From assembly GCF_024972735.1 (NCBI RefSeq), contig NZ_CP087722.1, positions 102,872 to 166,871 of the forward strand: 64,000 nt of DNA, given 5' to 3'. The DNA is from Halalkaliarchaeum sp. AArc-CO. Its GTDB lineage: Archaea > Halobacteriota > Halobacteria > Halobacteriales > Haloferacaceae. Positions 55,704 to 63,984 of this stretch are shown here, one piece after another. Position 1 is the stretch's first letter. Each line of letters opens with the position of its first letter. The notes below the pieces were generated by a model that was not told where the DNA came from, searched no databases, and saw only the letters and a program-made list of their open reading frames with translations. A program made the position numbers and the translations under genes.

Positions 55704-55832
55704 CGTCGTCAGGCTACTTGTTCCTCTAGCGTCTCGTGGTGTGTCCGGACAGTCGTTGGCGTGACGTTCCCGGACTCGGCGACGTCACTTTGCGTCAGCC
55801 ATCGGCCTTCTTCGCGACCGGCCTTGTGAAGT
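55704..55832 (-). pseudogene. TFB C-terminal fragment cut by an IS end
   Basis: Minus-strand frame HKAGREEGRWLTQSDVAESGNVTPTTVRTHHETLEEQVA, stop at about 55704-55712, matches the end of TFB cyclin repeat 2 (LTQSEVASVANTTPVTVRSSW in the gene at 8398). Only about 40 residues survive, joined at their 5' side to the IS hairpin at 55838-55858. Confidence 0.7.
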
Positions 55833-55833
55833 A

Positions 55834-56158
55834 CCTCGGGGGCAAGCCCCGAGGCTTCACCGTGTTGACTGCCCGACCCAAAACTGGGGCGTGCGGTCGC
55901 AGGTGAATTTAATTCCCCTCGACCTCCCGCGTTTGCGGTTGGTTGGAATTAACACCCGAACACTCGGTGCGTCCGTGAGGGTCGGCGGCTCCACCCCGCC
56001 CGACAGCACCCGTCGCACCACGCCAAAGACGCGGGTTTTGAGAGGTGCCGCATTTCCATCATCCAAACGACCACTTCATATTGAGGTCTTCAATATCCTT
56101 CGCGGTCGTTACCAGCCGATACGAAGTATTGTTTAATAAATGTCCGTAGCGGCTTCAC
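55834..56158 (-). mobile_element. TnpB-type IS relic with right-end hairpin
   Basis: The hairpin CCTCGGGG-gcaag-CCCCGAGG (55838-55858) with adjoining GGCTTCACC is a typical right end of haloarchaeal TnpB elements. Orientation (minus) puts the body to the right. The minus frame there (DGNAAPLKTRVFGVVRRVLSG..., to about 56066) would be the degraded end of tnpB. No catalytic motif survives. Confidence 0.5.
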
Positions 56159-56233
56159 CCTCGGGGTCAAGTGGTTCGAGAATCTTCGATTCTCGTCATC
56201 ACGGAAATCTACGATTTCCGTACGACCCCGAGG
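56159..56233 (+). repeat. Three-way-junction inverted repeat
   Basis: Outer stem CCTCGGGGTC (56159-56168) with GACCCCGAGG (56224-56233), perfect 10 bp. Inside it two perfect hairpins: CGAGAATC-ttc-GATTCTCG (56177-56195) and ACGGAAATC-tac-GATTTCCGT (56201-56221). GGCTTCAC precedes the outer stem, as in the neighbouring IS right end, so it may be a variant IS end or its guide-RNA scaffold. Confidence 0.7.
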
Positions 56234-56330
56234 CACTCGCCTTGATTATCTGTAGATCGGCGGAAATCTCACTCACGCTGGTTCTTAACAGGAACAGCAA
56301 CAAAGAGATGTGTCCAGCACAGCACCCTCG

Positions 56331-56864
56331 TTACGGCAGTTCGAGTAATGACAAGCCGGCTACTGTCCCGGCAACGAGACCGATTGTCCAGATACAGAGG
56401 CCAAGCGATAGCCAGCCGATCGTGACACGGCTATCCGATCCCATAACAGCTGCAAAGAGGGCTGTGAGATGGATGCCTGCGATGATCGGTCCAACGAGGG
56501 CCAGTCCAACGAGACCGTATCGACGTGAGATTCGTCGTGCTCGATTGTAGCGCTTACTTGACACGCTCACGTCAGTTCCCGTTCGGCGTCGCCACCACGT
56601 AATGAGTCGCTTCTGGACAAGAACGATCGCTACAACCACGGCGACGCTGCCGGCGAACGCCGCGAACCCCGTCAGTATTGGATCGAGCCCGAGACCAATC
56701 GCAACTGGGATTACAATAAACGGTTCGATACCCGGAATCATAGCGAAGACGAAGACAAGGATGTAGCCACCGAATTCAGTCGCTTCTTCCAGATGCGAAC
56801 CGATATTGAGAAACGCTGACCAGTGATGCATATGACTCGGCAGGTATCTCCCTAGGTTGTTCAA
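56331..56864 (-). CDS. Small multidrug export-like membrane protein (COG2426)
   Basis: 177 residues from ATG 56864, or 166 from ATG 56831 (MHHWSAFLN). GGYILVFVFAMIPGIEPFIVIPVAIGLGLDPILTGFAAFAGSVAVVVAIVLV and YGLVGLALVGPIIAGIHLTALFAAVMGSD give four membrane helices with the family's conserved PGIEPFIVIP. Named for Sm_multidrug_ex; transport activity of haloarchaeal members is unproven. Confidence 0.85.
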   Translation of the reverse strand: MNNLGRYLPSHMHHWSAFLNIGSHLEEATEFGGYILVFVFAMIPGIEPFIVIPVAIGLGLDPILTGFAAFAGSVAVVVAIVLVQKRLITWWRRRTGTDVSVSSKRYNRARRISRRYGLVGLALVGPIIAGIHLTALFAAVMGSDSRVTIGWLSLGLCIWTIGLVAGTVAGLSLLELP

Positions 56865-57079
56865 CTATTGCTCAGAGGAGATATTGATTCTGGTTCGGTC
56901 ACTTCGCAGCCGTATTGAGCAGCCATTTCAATTTCCACCGGAATGAAAGCAACAGCCGTGGATAGTACTCTGACTGGCTTGCTGCAGAACAGGGCCGACA
57001 TCAGTATTCCAGACACAAACACCTCTTTGAGCGTCGCGAAGGGCTTTACCGCGGGGGACAGTTGCTTCGCTCGAACGCA

Positions 57080-57644
57080 ATGAATCGCCGTCAGATCCTG
57101 ACCGCGACGGGAGCCATCATTTCAGGCACCGTCGCCGGCTGCCTTGGGACCGGGGATGGCGGTACTGACGAGTCGGATACGTCCACGTCACCTTCACCTT
57201 CAGAACCACCAGATAACTGTGGACCGGCCGCGCTGCCTCTCTGAGCTTCTAACCGACGAGACTGGTGATCCCGCTCCCTGCTTCGATGGGGCGACTCCGT
57301 CACTCGCCATCGAAAACGAGCGCGATGAGACACTACCTGTTACAGTGGAGATCGAGGACGGCGAGCTGGCGGAGACATACATGCTCGAACCCGGCGAACG
57401 GGTTGTCAAAGCGAGCGGGTTCGAGGCACGGTCGGAGGTTTCGGGGAGGGTTACTATCGACGGAGAGGAACGCCACCGGCTCCTATGGCCGGAGCGCTCC
57501 TGCTACCGACATGGCATCGCACTCGGTTCTGAGGCTATTGAGACCGGTTGGGTCGAGCCGCTGGAGGGCCCGGGGGATACACAGCACGACTGCTACGCCG
57601 GCGTCGATGCCACGAAGCCCTTCGACGAGATGGCCGACTCGTGA
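57080..57644 (+). pseudogene. Lipoprotein gene, frameshifted
   Basis: ATG 57080: MNRRQILTATGAIISGTVAGC is a Tat/lipobox signal (Cys21) followed by a Thr/Ser/Pro linker and NCGPAALPL, then TGA 57242-57244. In the next frame SELLTDETGDPAPCFDGATPSLAIENERDETLPVTVEIEDGELAETYMLEPGERVVKASGF ... DCYAGVDATKPFDEM continues to 57644. One indel near 57235 separates signal and mature domain (about 185 residues in total). Confidence 0.75.
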
Positions 57645-57810
57645 ACGGACTCGGTGAGAAGCGCGTTGCGGGCTTGCTCGTCGACGGGGAGCTCGGCGCT
57701 ATCGAGAGTGATCGTTATTCGATACGCTGTCGTCTCGTTTGTTTCTTTCATCTGGTTCGCCTCTGGGGGTACGTTTGATTCCCCTGCACCGCTTTGGGGC
57801 GAAAAACTAT
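57645..57810 (-). pseudogene. 5' gene relic with conserved promoter
   Basis: Minus strand: ATAGTTTTTC (57801-57810), GCCCC-AAAGC-GGTG-CA-GGGG (57781-57800), then ATG 57751 and MKETNETTAYRITITLDSAE ... LLTES, which is lost at about 57645 where the opposite gene ends. The start of a small acidic protein has therefore survived with its promoter while the rest is gone. Confidence 0.55.
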
Positions 57811-57832
57811 CCCCTGCTGTTACCGTCCGGCG

Positions 57833-59248
57833 TTAATGGGTGGTTCCACTCTCGAGAACGGCAACGATATCGGAGAGATCGAATAGGCGGAGATCATCAC
57901 GCTCGTCTGCAGCTTCTTCGACGGAGCGTTTGAATCCAGAGCGACTGAACAAGGCGAATTCATGCGTCGGCTCACCACCTCCGGTGGGTGTCCAATCGAT
58001 TTGCTCCACGTCGTCTTCGAGGTCCGCGAGCACGTCATAGCCGAGGGGAGTGTTGGTAAATTTCGCTTCGCCAGCGATCAGCGTTGACTCGTCAGTTGGA
58101 GCGACGACATCTACCTCCTGGCCTTTGTACCACCATTGGCTTGGCACCTGTGTGAGCTGGTAGTCTGCATAAAGCGCCGGCACCGCCTGGTGACAGAGCG
58201 ATTCGAACGTTTCGCTGACGAAGTCGGGCAATTCCGGTTCGATGAGATCCGCGTAGACGTTCTCGCCGTAGAGTTCGTACTGTCCCCCGCGGCCGTAGAG
58301 ATACCGGAAGTGAAACCGGAATACGGGATCTCGAATCTGGTACCGAGTCCGCTTGCTGCGTGCCGGGTCGGCGAGTGCTGGATGGTGTTTCTCGATGATC
58401 TGGAGCGTTTCCAGCCGGTCGAAGTAGTACGACGTGTTGGTGCTCTCGATGCCGGCTCCCTGAGCGATCTCGTTTCGACTGCGGTTCCCGCTGGCCATCG
58501 ACTCCAGAACCGAAAAATACGTACTCACCTCGTTGAGCTCCATCTGGAGGACGGTTTCGGGCTCGTCGTGGAGTGGACCATCCGGGTCGCACAGCAGCCG
58601 TGTGATGTTCTCTCCGAGGCTCTGTGATGGATCGAGTGGGCTGAGATATCGGGGTGTACCGCCGAAGACGCCATAGACGAACACCCGTTCTTCGGGATCG
58701 TACGTCGGCACGAACTCTTGGATGGAGCGAAACGGCAGCTGGGTGAGTTCGAGTCGGCCATTCGGTGTCTGGGACACCCGGCCGTAGAGTGGCGCACCGC
58801 CATCAAGGACGTGGGTATGAATCATGCCGATTGCAGAGCCTGTGAGTACGAGCGTTGCCTGACTCTCGTCGACAGCTGTATCCCACAGGTGTTGAATGAC
58901 TGAGGGAAGCCCCTCGTTCGATTCGATGAGGTACGGGAATTCGTCGATGACGATGATGGCGTCTCTGTCGGTGAGGTACGTTAAGAGCGGTTCCCATTCC
59001 TCTTTGACGGCCGTGATGTCTGGATAGGTCGACGCTGCTGCCTCGACGAATCGCCTGAGCTGTGTCGTCGCTGTTCCTTGGACTGCCTGATAGTACACGG
59101 CATCGTCGCGGTCGGCAATCGATTGGCGGACGAGTTCGCTCTTGCCGATCTGGCGGCGGCCATAGATGATTGCGAGTTCTGCAGTACCACTCTCATAGAG
59201 GGTCTGCAACCGATCGAGTTCATCGATACGATTGACGAATTGGTCCAT
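57833..59248 (-). CDS. AAA ATPase with DUF234 C-terminal nuclease-like domain
   Basis: 471 residues. Archaeal ATPase: FVNRIDELDRLQTLYESG, Walker A IIYGRRQIGKSEL (about residue 29), Walker B IIVIDEFPYLIE, sensor VLTGSAIGM, then a winged helix (NRSRNEIAQGAGIESTNTSYYFDRLETLQIIEK). The C-terminus is DUF234, with WYKGQEVDVVAPTDESTLIAGEAKFT (E-x-D ... G-E-A-K, a PD-(D/E)xK arrangement). Common in archaea, usually single genes, thought to act in defence or DNA handling. Intact, alone in its operon. Confidence 0.9.
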   Translation of the reverse strand: MDQFVNRIDELDRLQTLYESGTAELAIIYGRRQIGKSELVRQSIADRDDAVYYQAVQGTATTQLRRFVEAAASTYPDITAVKEEWEPLLTYLTDRDAIIVIDEFPYLIESNEGLPSVIQHLWDTAVDESQATLVLTGSAIGMIHTHVLDGGAPLYGRVSQTPNGRLELTQLPFRSIQEFVPTYDPEERVFVYGVFGGTPRYLSPLDPSQSLGENITRLLCDPDGPLHDEPETVLQMELNEVSTYFSVLESMASGNRSRNEIAQGAGIESTNTSYYFDRLETLQIIEKHHPALADPARSKRTRYQIRDPVFRFHFRYLYGRGGQYELYGENVYADLIEPELPDFVSETFESLCHQAVPALYADYQLTQVPSQWWYKGQEVDVVAPTDESTLIAGEAKFTNTPLGYDVLADLEDDVEQIDWTPTGGGEPTHEFALFSRSGFKRSVEEAADERDDLRLFDLSDIVAVLESGTTH

Positions 59249-59332
59249 ATATCCAGGTCATGGCGGGAGATACATATGTGCTCCGAAGTTAGGAATCAGA
59301 CTATAATAGTCTGAACTATAATATTCTGCTCC

Positions 59333-59521
59333 CTAATACGGCAGGTCAATCATTCGATCCTTCATCAGGGCTGCTGGGGAGTCGCCATCGTCGTCGAGGA
59401 AGATGGAACGCTCTGGATCGATACGATTGGCATCGATTGACGAACTGAACTCGGACTCAGAGATGACGACACTGTCGATGTCTACCGAAAACGGTCGAGA
59501 AGGTCTCGGGAAACCATTCAT
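59333..59521 (-). CDS. Small acidic protein of unknown function
   Basis: 62 residues from ATG 59521: MNGFPRPSRPFSVDIDSVVISES ... DDDGDSPAALMKDRMIDLPY. No family recognised. It lies 53 bases after the gene at 59575 on the same strand, so the two may be cotranscribed; the layout could suit a regulator-toxin pair but nothing in either sequence proves that. Confidence 0.45.
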   Translation of the reverse strand: MNGFPRPSRPFSVDIDSVVISESEFSSSIDANRIDPERSIFLDDDGDSPAALMKDRMIDLPY

Positions 59522-59574
59522 CGACTCTCGCTTGCGTTCCCTAGCATTGAGCACCGAGTGCACGTGTGTTCGTT

Positions 59575-60027
59575 TTATCTCGAGTCCGAAAGCGCACGCC
59601 GCAGCCGACGGGTTGGTTTCACGCTGAAGATGTCCGGTTCGACAACGGGCTCACAGTGAGATTTGTTCGACCGAAGGGTAGTCGACCTCGACAGGCGATT
59701 GACCAACTCCTCCCGGACGTCACTTCGACTGACGGTCGTTTCATGCCACCCCAACCGCGCATCGTAGTGCTGTTTTCTGAACTGTTCACCGAACTCATCG
59801 ATGGCCACGAACTGCGTCCGTTTGGCACCCCAAACGTTCGACGAAATATATTCAGCACCGACGTCTTCGTGGGTCATTTCTACAAGCACACACTCCACGA
59901 GCGAGATGACCGATTCGAGTGAGCGGTCATTTGGAACGGTGACGGCGAGATTGAACCAGGACGCATCAGTGTGCAACGTTGGGTGGCGCGATACATCCAT
60001 CTGAGACTGCTGTTTCTCCGAGGACAT
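59575..60027 (-). CDS. Unknown protein with the conserved promoter element
   Basis: 150 residues from ATG 60027: MSSEKQQSQMDVSRHPTLHTDASWFNLAVTVPNDRSLESVISLVECVLVEMTHEDVGAEYISSNVWGAKRTQFVAIDEFG. Mixed alpha/beta, no recognised family. Its promoter has GAGTTTATC (60073-60081) directly followed by GCCCCTT-GACGGGTG-AAGGGGC (60051-60072), the same element as upstream of tfb and ardC. Confidence 0.6.
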   Translation of the reverse strand: MSSEKQQSQMDVSRHPTLHTDASWFNLAVTVPNDRSLESVISLVECVLVEMTHEDVGAEYISSNVWGAKRTQFVAIDEFGEQFRKQHYDARLGWHETTVSRSDVREELVNRLSRSTTLRSNKSHCEPVVEPDIFSVKPTRRLRRALSDSR

Positions 60028-60050
60028 ACGGTATCAGGAGCGTTTGAACT

Positions 60051-60081
60051 GCCCCTTCACCCGTCAAGGGGCGATAAACTC
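60051..60081 (-). promoter_or_regulatory. Promoter with TATA and GCCCC...GGGGC element
   Basis: GAGTTTATC box then a perfect 7-bp inverted repeat GCCCCTT/AAGGGGC enclosing GACGGGTG. The start codon lies 24 bases downstream. Clearest example of the five in the window. Confidence 0.65.
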
Positions 60082-60165
60082 TACCGTATTCGTGCGATCG
60101 GCAACCGGTCATCGAGATGTGGATACGTCGACCGTGAATGAAGACTGCTTGAAAGTCGGCTTCGG

Positions 60166-61083
60166 CTATTGTTCATCGAGTGTCGGATGGCCAGTGTTGT
60201 TGTGTACAGAGACGACCACGTTATTCGCGTTCGATCGGATCGCCTGGTTTGTCGATCCGGAGACGAACCGCTTGAGTCGGCCAGTCGTCGGTGCACCCAG
60301 GACTGTGAGGGGGTAGTAGTCCGACTGTTCAGTGATTGCCTCGATCGGATCGTCCGCCTCGAGGATCCAACTCCTCACCCCGTCGAGATCATCAAGCCGC
60401 TGTTCTGCAGCATCGATGTAGGTGTCGGCCCGTTCTCGGCGACGTTCGGATGCGTTACTGTCGACGACGTGGAGCACGTCGAGACAGGCATCGGTTGCGA
60501 TAGCGAGGAGGCGAGCGATCTCCACTGCCAATCCCGAGTGGGGACCACCGGTGATCGGCAAAAGGATGGAGGGCACGGCATCTAACCCTGCTGTGCCGTT
60601 TACCACCAGCACGTTACAGTCTGCCTGAGCGGCGATGCGTTCGCTGCTGTCGCCGGCGAGGAGGCTTGTCGGCGCCTCTCCCGGGACTACGACTGTGTCG
60701 ACGTTGGATGATGCGATCGTATTGTGGACGGTTCGGGTCAGGCGATGGACAGTGATCAGTCCGGAACGGGTGGACCTGGACCACACCGGAAGATTGTCGG
60801 TGAGTTCACTGGAGAGATCCGCGGCTGGATCTTCGTGAGCTGTGGGGACGAGTGTCGCCGAAGACTGTCCAGATACAGTTGGTGTGGTCACCTGGAGTGA
60901 CATGTCCCTAGCTCGCGCTACCGAGCGAGCGATTTTGAGTTGGTCTGCGGTCTTTGACTCGTCGGTCGTGAGGATCGGCGCGAGAACGTGGCCGTCGGGA
61001 GGATTCTCGGCGGGAGTATTCCCATTCGACGACGTCGGAGCGTCAGCGAGTGTCCAGCCGCCAATCGGCTGCCGGATGTCCAT
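60166..61083 (-). CDS. Tandem universal stress protein
   Basis: 305 residues. Two Usp-like halves: HVLAPILTTDESKTADQLKIARSVARARDMSLQV (degenerate first half) with DTVVVPGEAPTSLLAGDSSERIAAQADCNVLVV, and SILLPITGGPHSGLAVEIARLLAIATDACLDVLHVVD with VLGAPTTGRLKRFVSGSTNQAIRSNANNVVVSV, where the G-x2-G-x9-G(S/T) ATP loop is seen. Probably an ATP-binding stress protein. A 38-residue linker precedes the first domain. Confidence 0.85.
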   Translation of the reverse strand: MDIRQPIGGWTLADAPTSSNGNTPAENPPDGHVLAPILTTDESKTADQLKIARSVARARDMSLQVTTPTVSGQSSATLVPTAHEDPAADLSSELTDNLPVWSRSTRSGLITVHRLTRTVHNTIASSNVDTVVVPGEAPTSLLAGDSSERIAAQADCNVLVVNGTAGLDAVPSILLPITGGPHSGLAVEIARLLAIATDACLDVLHVVDSNASERRRERADTYIDAAEQRLDDLDGVRSWILEADDPIEAITEQSDYYPLTVLGAPTTGRLKRFVSGSTNQAIRSNANNVVVSVHNNTGHPTLDEQ

Positions 61084-61464
61084 GGACAGTCGTGTGTGCC
61101 GAACCGTATAAAACTAGAGATCAGTGTAATCGGGGAGTTGGCGACAGATGTTCTCATGAGCAGTGTATCCTGGAAATATGACCGGGACACCGCCTGAATA
61201 CGGCCCCCTCTTTGATGTGGCTGGATCGCTGGGTGACCCCTCGCCCGTCTGACTACGACATTGACGTTGCAGAGAGTAGGAAGCAACGCCTCGTCAAATC
61301 CGAATTGAGTTCTGTAGTACCTGTATCAACATGGGTATTTTCTCCGGGAAATCGGGTGTTTTTGAACTCGAATCACGCAGTAATTGAGAGCGTCTTAACG
61401 CCTATGTATACTGACTATTTAGTTTTCGGCGGAGAGATACCGTCACATGCGCTCTCCGTCTCCC

Positions 61465-61617
61465 ATGGCCGATAAACCTCCATCCCTGGGTCGGTGTCCA
61501 GATTGTGGGACCAAGATCTCGATTGAGTGGACGCTCATTGAGTATGAGCGAAGTGATGGAGAGATCGGAGTCTTCGCTGAATGTCCATCATGTGAGGAAG
61601 TTGTCGAACCGGAATGA
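61465..61617 (+). CDS. Small CPxCG zinc-finger protein
   Basis: 50 residues from ATG 61465 (or 56 from ATG 61447): LGRCPDCGTKISIEW ... GVFAECPSCEEVVEP has two CPxC knuckles that would bind one zinc. Haloarchaea have many such micro-proteins, some regulating motility and biofilm. Spaced well from neighbours, so likely its own transcript. Confidence 0.75.
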   Translation: MADKPPSLGRCPDCGTKISIEWTLIEYERSDGEIGVFAECPSCEEVVEPE

Positions 61618-61962
61618 TGCCTTCTTCTCCGGATTGGAATCCGTGATTGGATTGGCGCTATAGGATGGTGTGCTATCGCCGTTGAGCAATACTGTGGGTA
61701 TTCGTGTCCCTCATCGTGGTTTTTGTCGAACACGAGTGTCATAGAAAACGTCGCAGCGTCTGTCTATTCGACTCTTGTCAAGATTCGCGTGCAAGATGGA
61801 GGGCACGAATGTGGCACAAACCGAGGCCGAGCTACGGGAGAAAGTGATCGGTCAGTACAGCGTCTATAGACGAACTATAGTGGATTGAAACGCGGAGCAG
61901 TCGGAAGCTAATCCTCAATCGCCCGTGGATTGGATCGGCTATTCAGTCCGGCCTTATGTGGA
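61618..61962. other. Gene-free stretch
   Basis: About 345 bases. A short plus-strand start-like fragment (ATG 61796, EGTNVAQTEAELREKVIGQYSVYRRT) breaks off at a TAG near 61875. It may be the 5' remnant of a gene, with nothing else recognisable. Confidence 0.35.
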
Positions 61963-63099
61963 CTATAGATTTTGGTTATCAAACGGAATTGTTCGTTCAA
62001 GTTTATCAAATATAGGTTGATATTTATCACAGAGTGCCTCGGCATATTCTTCTGGCGGTGACTCACTTCGGCCACAAATCTCACAAGACAATTTGATATT
62101 CTGTTCAATTAGTGATTTGCCTCTGATTTGGGGATGCAATAAGTCGCACCCCTCTGTGTTGCAGGTTATATTGCTAAACAGGCAGGCATCACAGTACAAA
62201 TCTGAGGTCCCACAATAACCTCCACACGCAGGACATTCATCTTCCATTACTTTGATGTCATCTAACGTGATTGCTGGCACTGGCGGCTCGATCCCGAGAG
62301 TAGGGAATGCAGTGTCAGCCTCGTTTGCCATCTGTAAGGCATGAGAATATACTCTCTCTAGAGGCTTTCCAGTCATAAGTGACTCCCCATGACTCCAAAC
62401 AGCGATTTCTGCCCAAGGATGCAAGTCTGTCGAAATAATTCTCTCGTTTCGAGCGCGTGCCGCCCACCAAAATGGTGCGCGCTGTCTATCTTCTCTACTT
62501 AGGCTCTCTTCATTAAATATTACTCGCTGATGACAAAAATAATTCGCTAAATAGACCGCCATCACTTCAGCAGCATAGTGATATTCAGGTCTTTCAGGTA
62601 CGTGGGCGGGCTCAGGTGGGGTTTGGCCGTTAGACTGGGATCGATAATAATATGGTATCGGTATATCTGATGGAGTGATATTTTTCTCCCGAATTTGGTC
62701 CAGATACTCGGCACACGATGAGCAGAATTCAACTTCATGCTTTTCTGGGAGATTTAACCAATCAGCCACACGTTCAAAGTAATAATCTCGGTCAATTACT
62801 CCTTGTTGTTTGTTTTTGTTTTCAAATTCGACTAATTGTGAATGCTCGTGTGGATCTACCGGCCTATCTTCATAACCTTTCAGTTCACCAGAAACAATTT
62901 TTTTGTTGAACAGCTGTCGATATAGGATTTCCCGCTTCTCTTTTTTATGGATTCCTCCACCGCAAACCCAGCAGACACTGACTAGGTCATCAATTACAGT
63001 TTGCTCAATTCCTTCTCTCGCAAGTTCGCTGAGTGTGTAGTCGCTTTCTCTGACCGCCTTTCTGATATTAGCCGGGAGTCGGACACTTGTCGTCGGCAT
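61963..63099 (-). CDS. RHH plus multi-zinc-ribbon protein, function unknown
   Basis: 378 residues. N-terminal ribbon-helix-helix MPTTSVRLPANIRKAVRESDYTLSELAREGIEQTV (residues 1-35). Zinc-type pairs follow: CWVCGGGIH (about 43), CSSCAEYL, then a clustered C-terminal set (CPACGGYCGTSDLYCDAC, CNTEGCD, CEICG). The middle is helical (YAAEVMAVYLANYFCHQRVIFNEESLSREDRQRAPFWWAARARNERI). No family recognised. It has lower GC than its neighbours, suggesting recent arrival. Probably a DNA-binding, multi-zinc protein. Confidence 0.65.
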   Translation of the reverse strand: MPTTSVRLPANIRKAVRESDYTLSELAREGIEQTVIDDLVSVCWVCGGGIHKKEKREILYRQLFNKKIVSGELKGYEDRPVDPHEHSQLVEFENKNKQQGVIDRDYYFERVADWLNLPEKHEVEFCSSCAEYLDQIREKNITPSDIPIPYYYRSQSNGQTPPEPAHVPERPEYHYAAEVMAVYLANYFCHQRVIFNEESLSREDRQRAPFWWAARARNERIISTDLHPWAEIAVWSHGESLMTGKPLERVYSHALQMANEADTAFPTLGIEPPVPAITLDDIKVMEDECPACGGYCGTSDLYCDACLFSNITCNTEGCDLLHPQIRGKSLIEQNIKLSCEICGRSESPPEEYAEALCDKYQPIFDKLERTIPFDNQNL

Positions 63100-63231
63100 A
63101 TTGTACTATGTGCTACAAAGTCATATAATAGTTATCCTTGTTTCACGGCTTGTAAAGCCAGTATACGGCAAAATACGCACATTACACTTAAGTACCTCCG
63201 TAAATACAAACCAATCACGGACAGCATAAGG

Positions 63232-63363
63232 ATGGTATCGAAATCGAACACGGCGGACGGCACAAAAAGCTCCGACGTATGGACCCGCTACACGAGAGCG
63301 ATCGACCAGAGCGTCGTCATAAGAGGCTGTCCTTCCTGTCCAGAGGTGATTGATAATGAGTAA
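63232..63363 (+). CDS. Small protein with CPSC motif
   Basis: 43 residues from ATG 63232: MVSKSNTADGTKSSDVWTRY ... VVIRGCPSCPEVIDNE. The stop overlaps the following ATG region by 8 bases, so it is the first gene of a coupled pair. Two cysteines only, so zinc binding would need a dimer. Function unknown. Confidence 0.45.
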   Translation: MVSKSNTADGTKSSDVWTRYTRAIDQSVVIRGCPSCPEVIDNE

Positions 63364-63679
63364 TACCGACTCAAGTCAAAAGACGGTAGTAGAGTGTCAG
63401 CACTGTAATAATTCCATTGTGGCTGAAAAGACCGCCTCAGGCCGTGTTACACTCACCTCACTCGGTGGAGGTAGTGGGGCATCGTTAGGGGCGTTACTCG
63501 GGAGTTCAAACGGAATTGCAGGCAGTCTCGCGGCAATGCGCCCAGGCACGACGGCAATATCTGCAACGCCGGTGTTCGGGCCTGCTGGTTTCCTTATCGG
63601 GGGGATGGCCGGGTACATCGCGGGTGAACATCTCGATCACCACCAGTGCCCCAGTTGTGGTGAGAGACTAAACATCTGA
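63356..63679 (+). CDS. Zinc-ribbon protein with glycine-rich membrane hairpin
   Basis: 107 residues from ATG 63356. CQHCNNSIV at the start and CPSCGERL at the end would form a single zinc ribbon, between them a glycine-zipper-like hydrophobic hairpin (LGGGSGASLGALLGSSNGIAGSLAAM, FGPAGFLIGGMAGYIAGEHL). Seemingly a membrane-inserted or oligomeric protein. It overlaps the upstream small gene and precedes the RelE-like gene by 35 bases. Confidence 0.65.
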   Translation: MSNTDSSQKTVVECQHCNNSIVAEKTASGRVTLTSLGGGSGASLGALLGSSNGIAGSLAAMRPGTTAISATPVFGPAGFLIGGMAGYIAGEHLDHHQCPSCGERLNI

Positions 63680-63714
63680 CCGAATAGTCCGCAAGAAGAC
63701 TCCACAATACAGTT

Positions 63715-63984
63715 ATGAACTACAAACTCAGGTTCACCGACCGGGGAGAACAGACGTTGACTCAACTCAAGACAGAAAATCGAGAACGGGTAAAACAAAA
63801 GCTCAACCGTATTGCGACCTGCCACTACCGACACCCAGCTGACTGGGATTTCGAGCAGATGCCGGGTTGTTGTGAGGGCCGATTCTGCATTACAGGTAAT
63901 CTCCGAGTGTTCGCGGATATCGATGAGGAACGTGGTATAATTCGAATTCACCACATTGGGCGCCGGGAGAACCTCTACACATAG
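63715..63984 (+). CDS. RelE/ParE-type toxin-like protein
   Basis: 89 residues: YKLRFTDRGEQTLTQLKTENRERVKQKLNRIATCHYRHPADWDFEQMPGCCEGRFCITGNLRVFADIDEERGIIRIHHIGRRENLY. The fold order and the C-terminal I-R-I-x-H-I-x-x-R are typical of RelE mRNA interferases. No RHH antitoxin is directly upstream; the zinc-ribbon gene at 63356 occupies that place and may serve as partner, which is inference. Confidence 0.75.
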   Translation: MNYKLRFTDRGEQTLTQLKTENRERVKQKLNRIATCHYRHPADWDFEQMPGCCEGRFCITGNLRVFADIDEERGIIRIHHIGRRENLYT

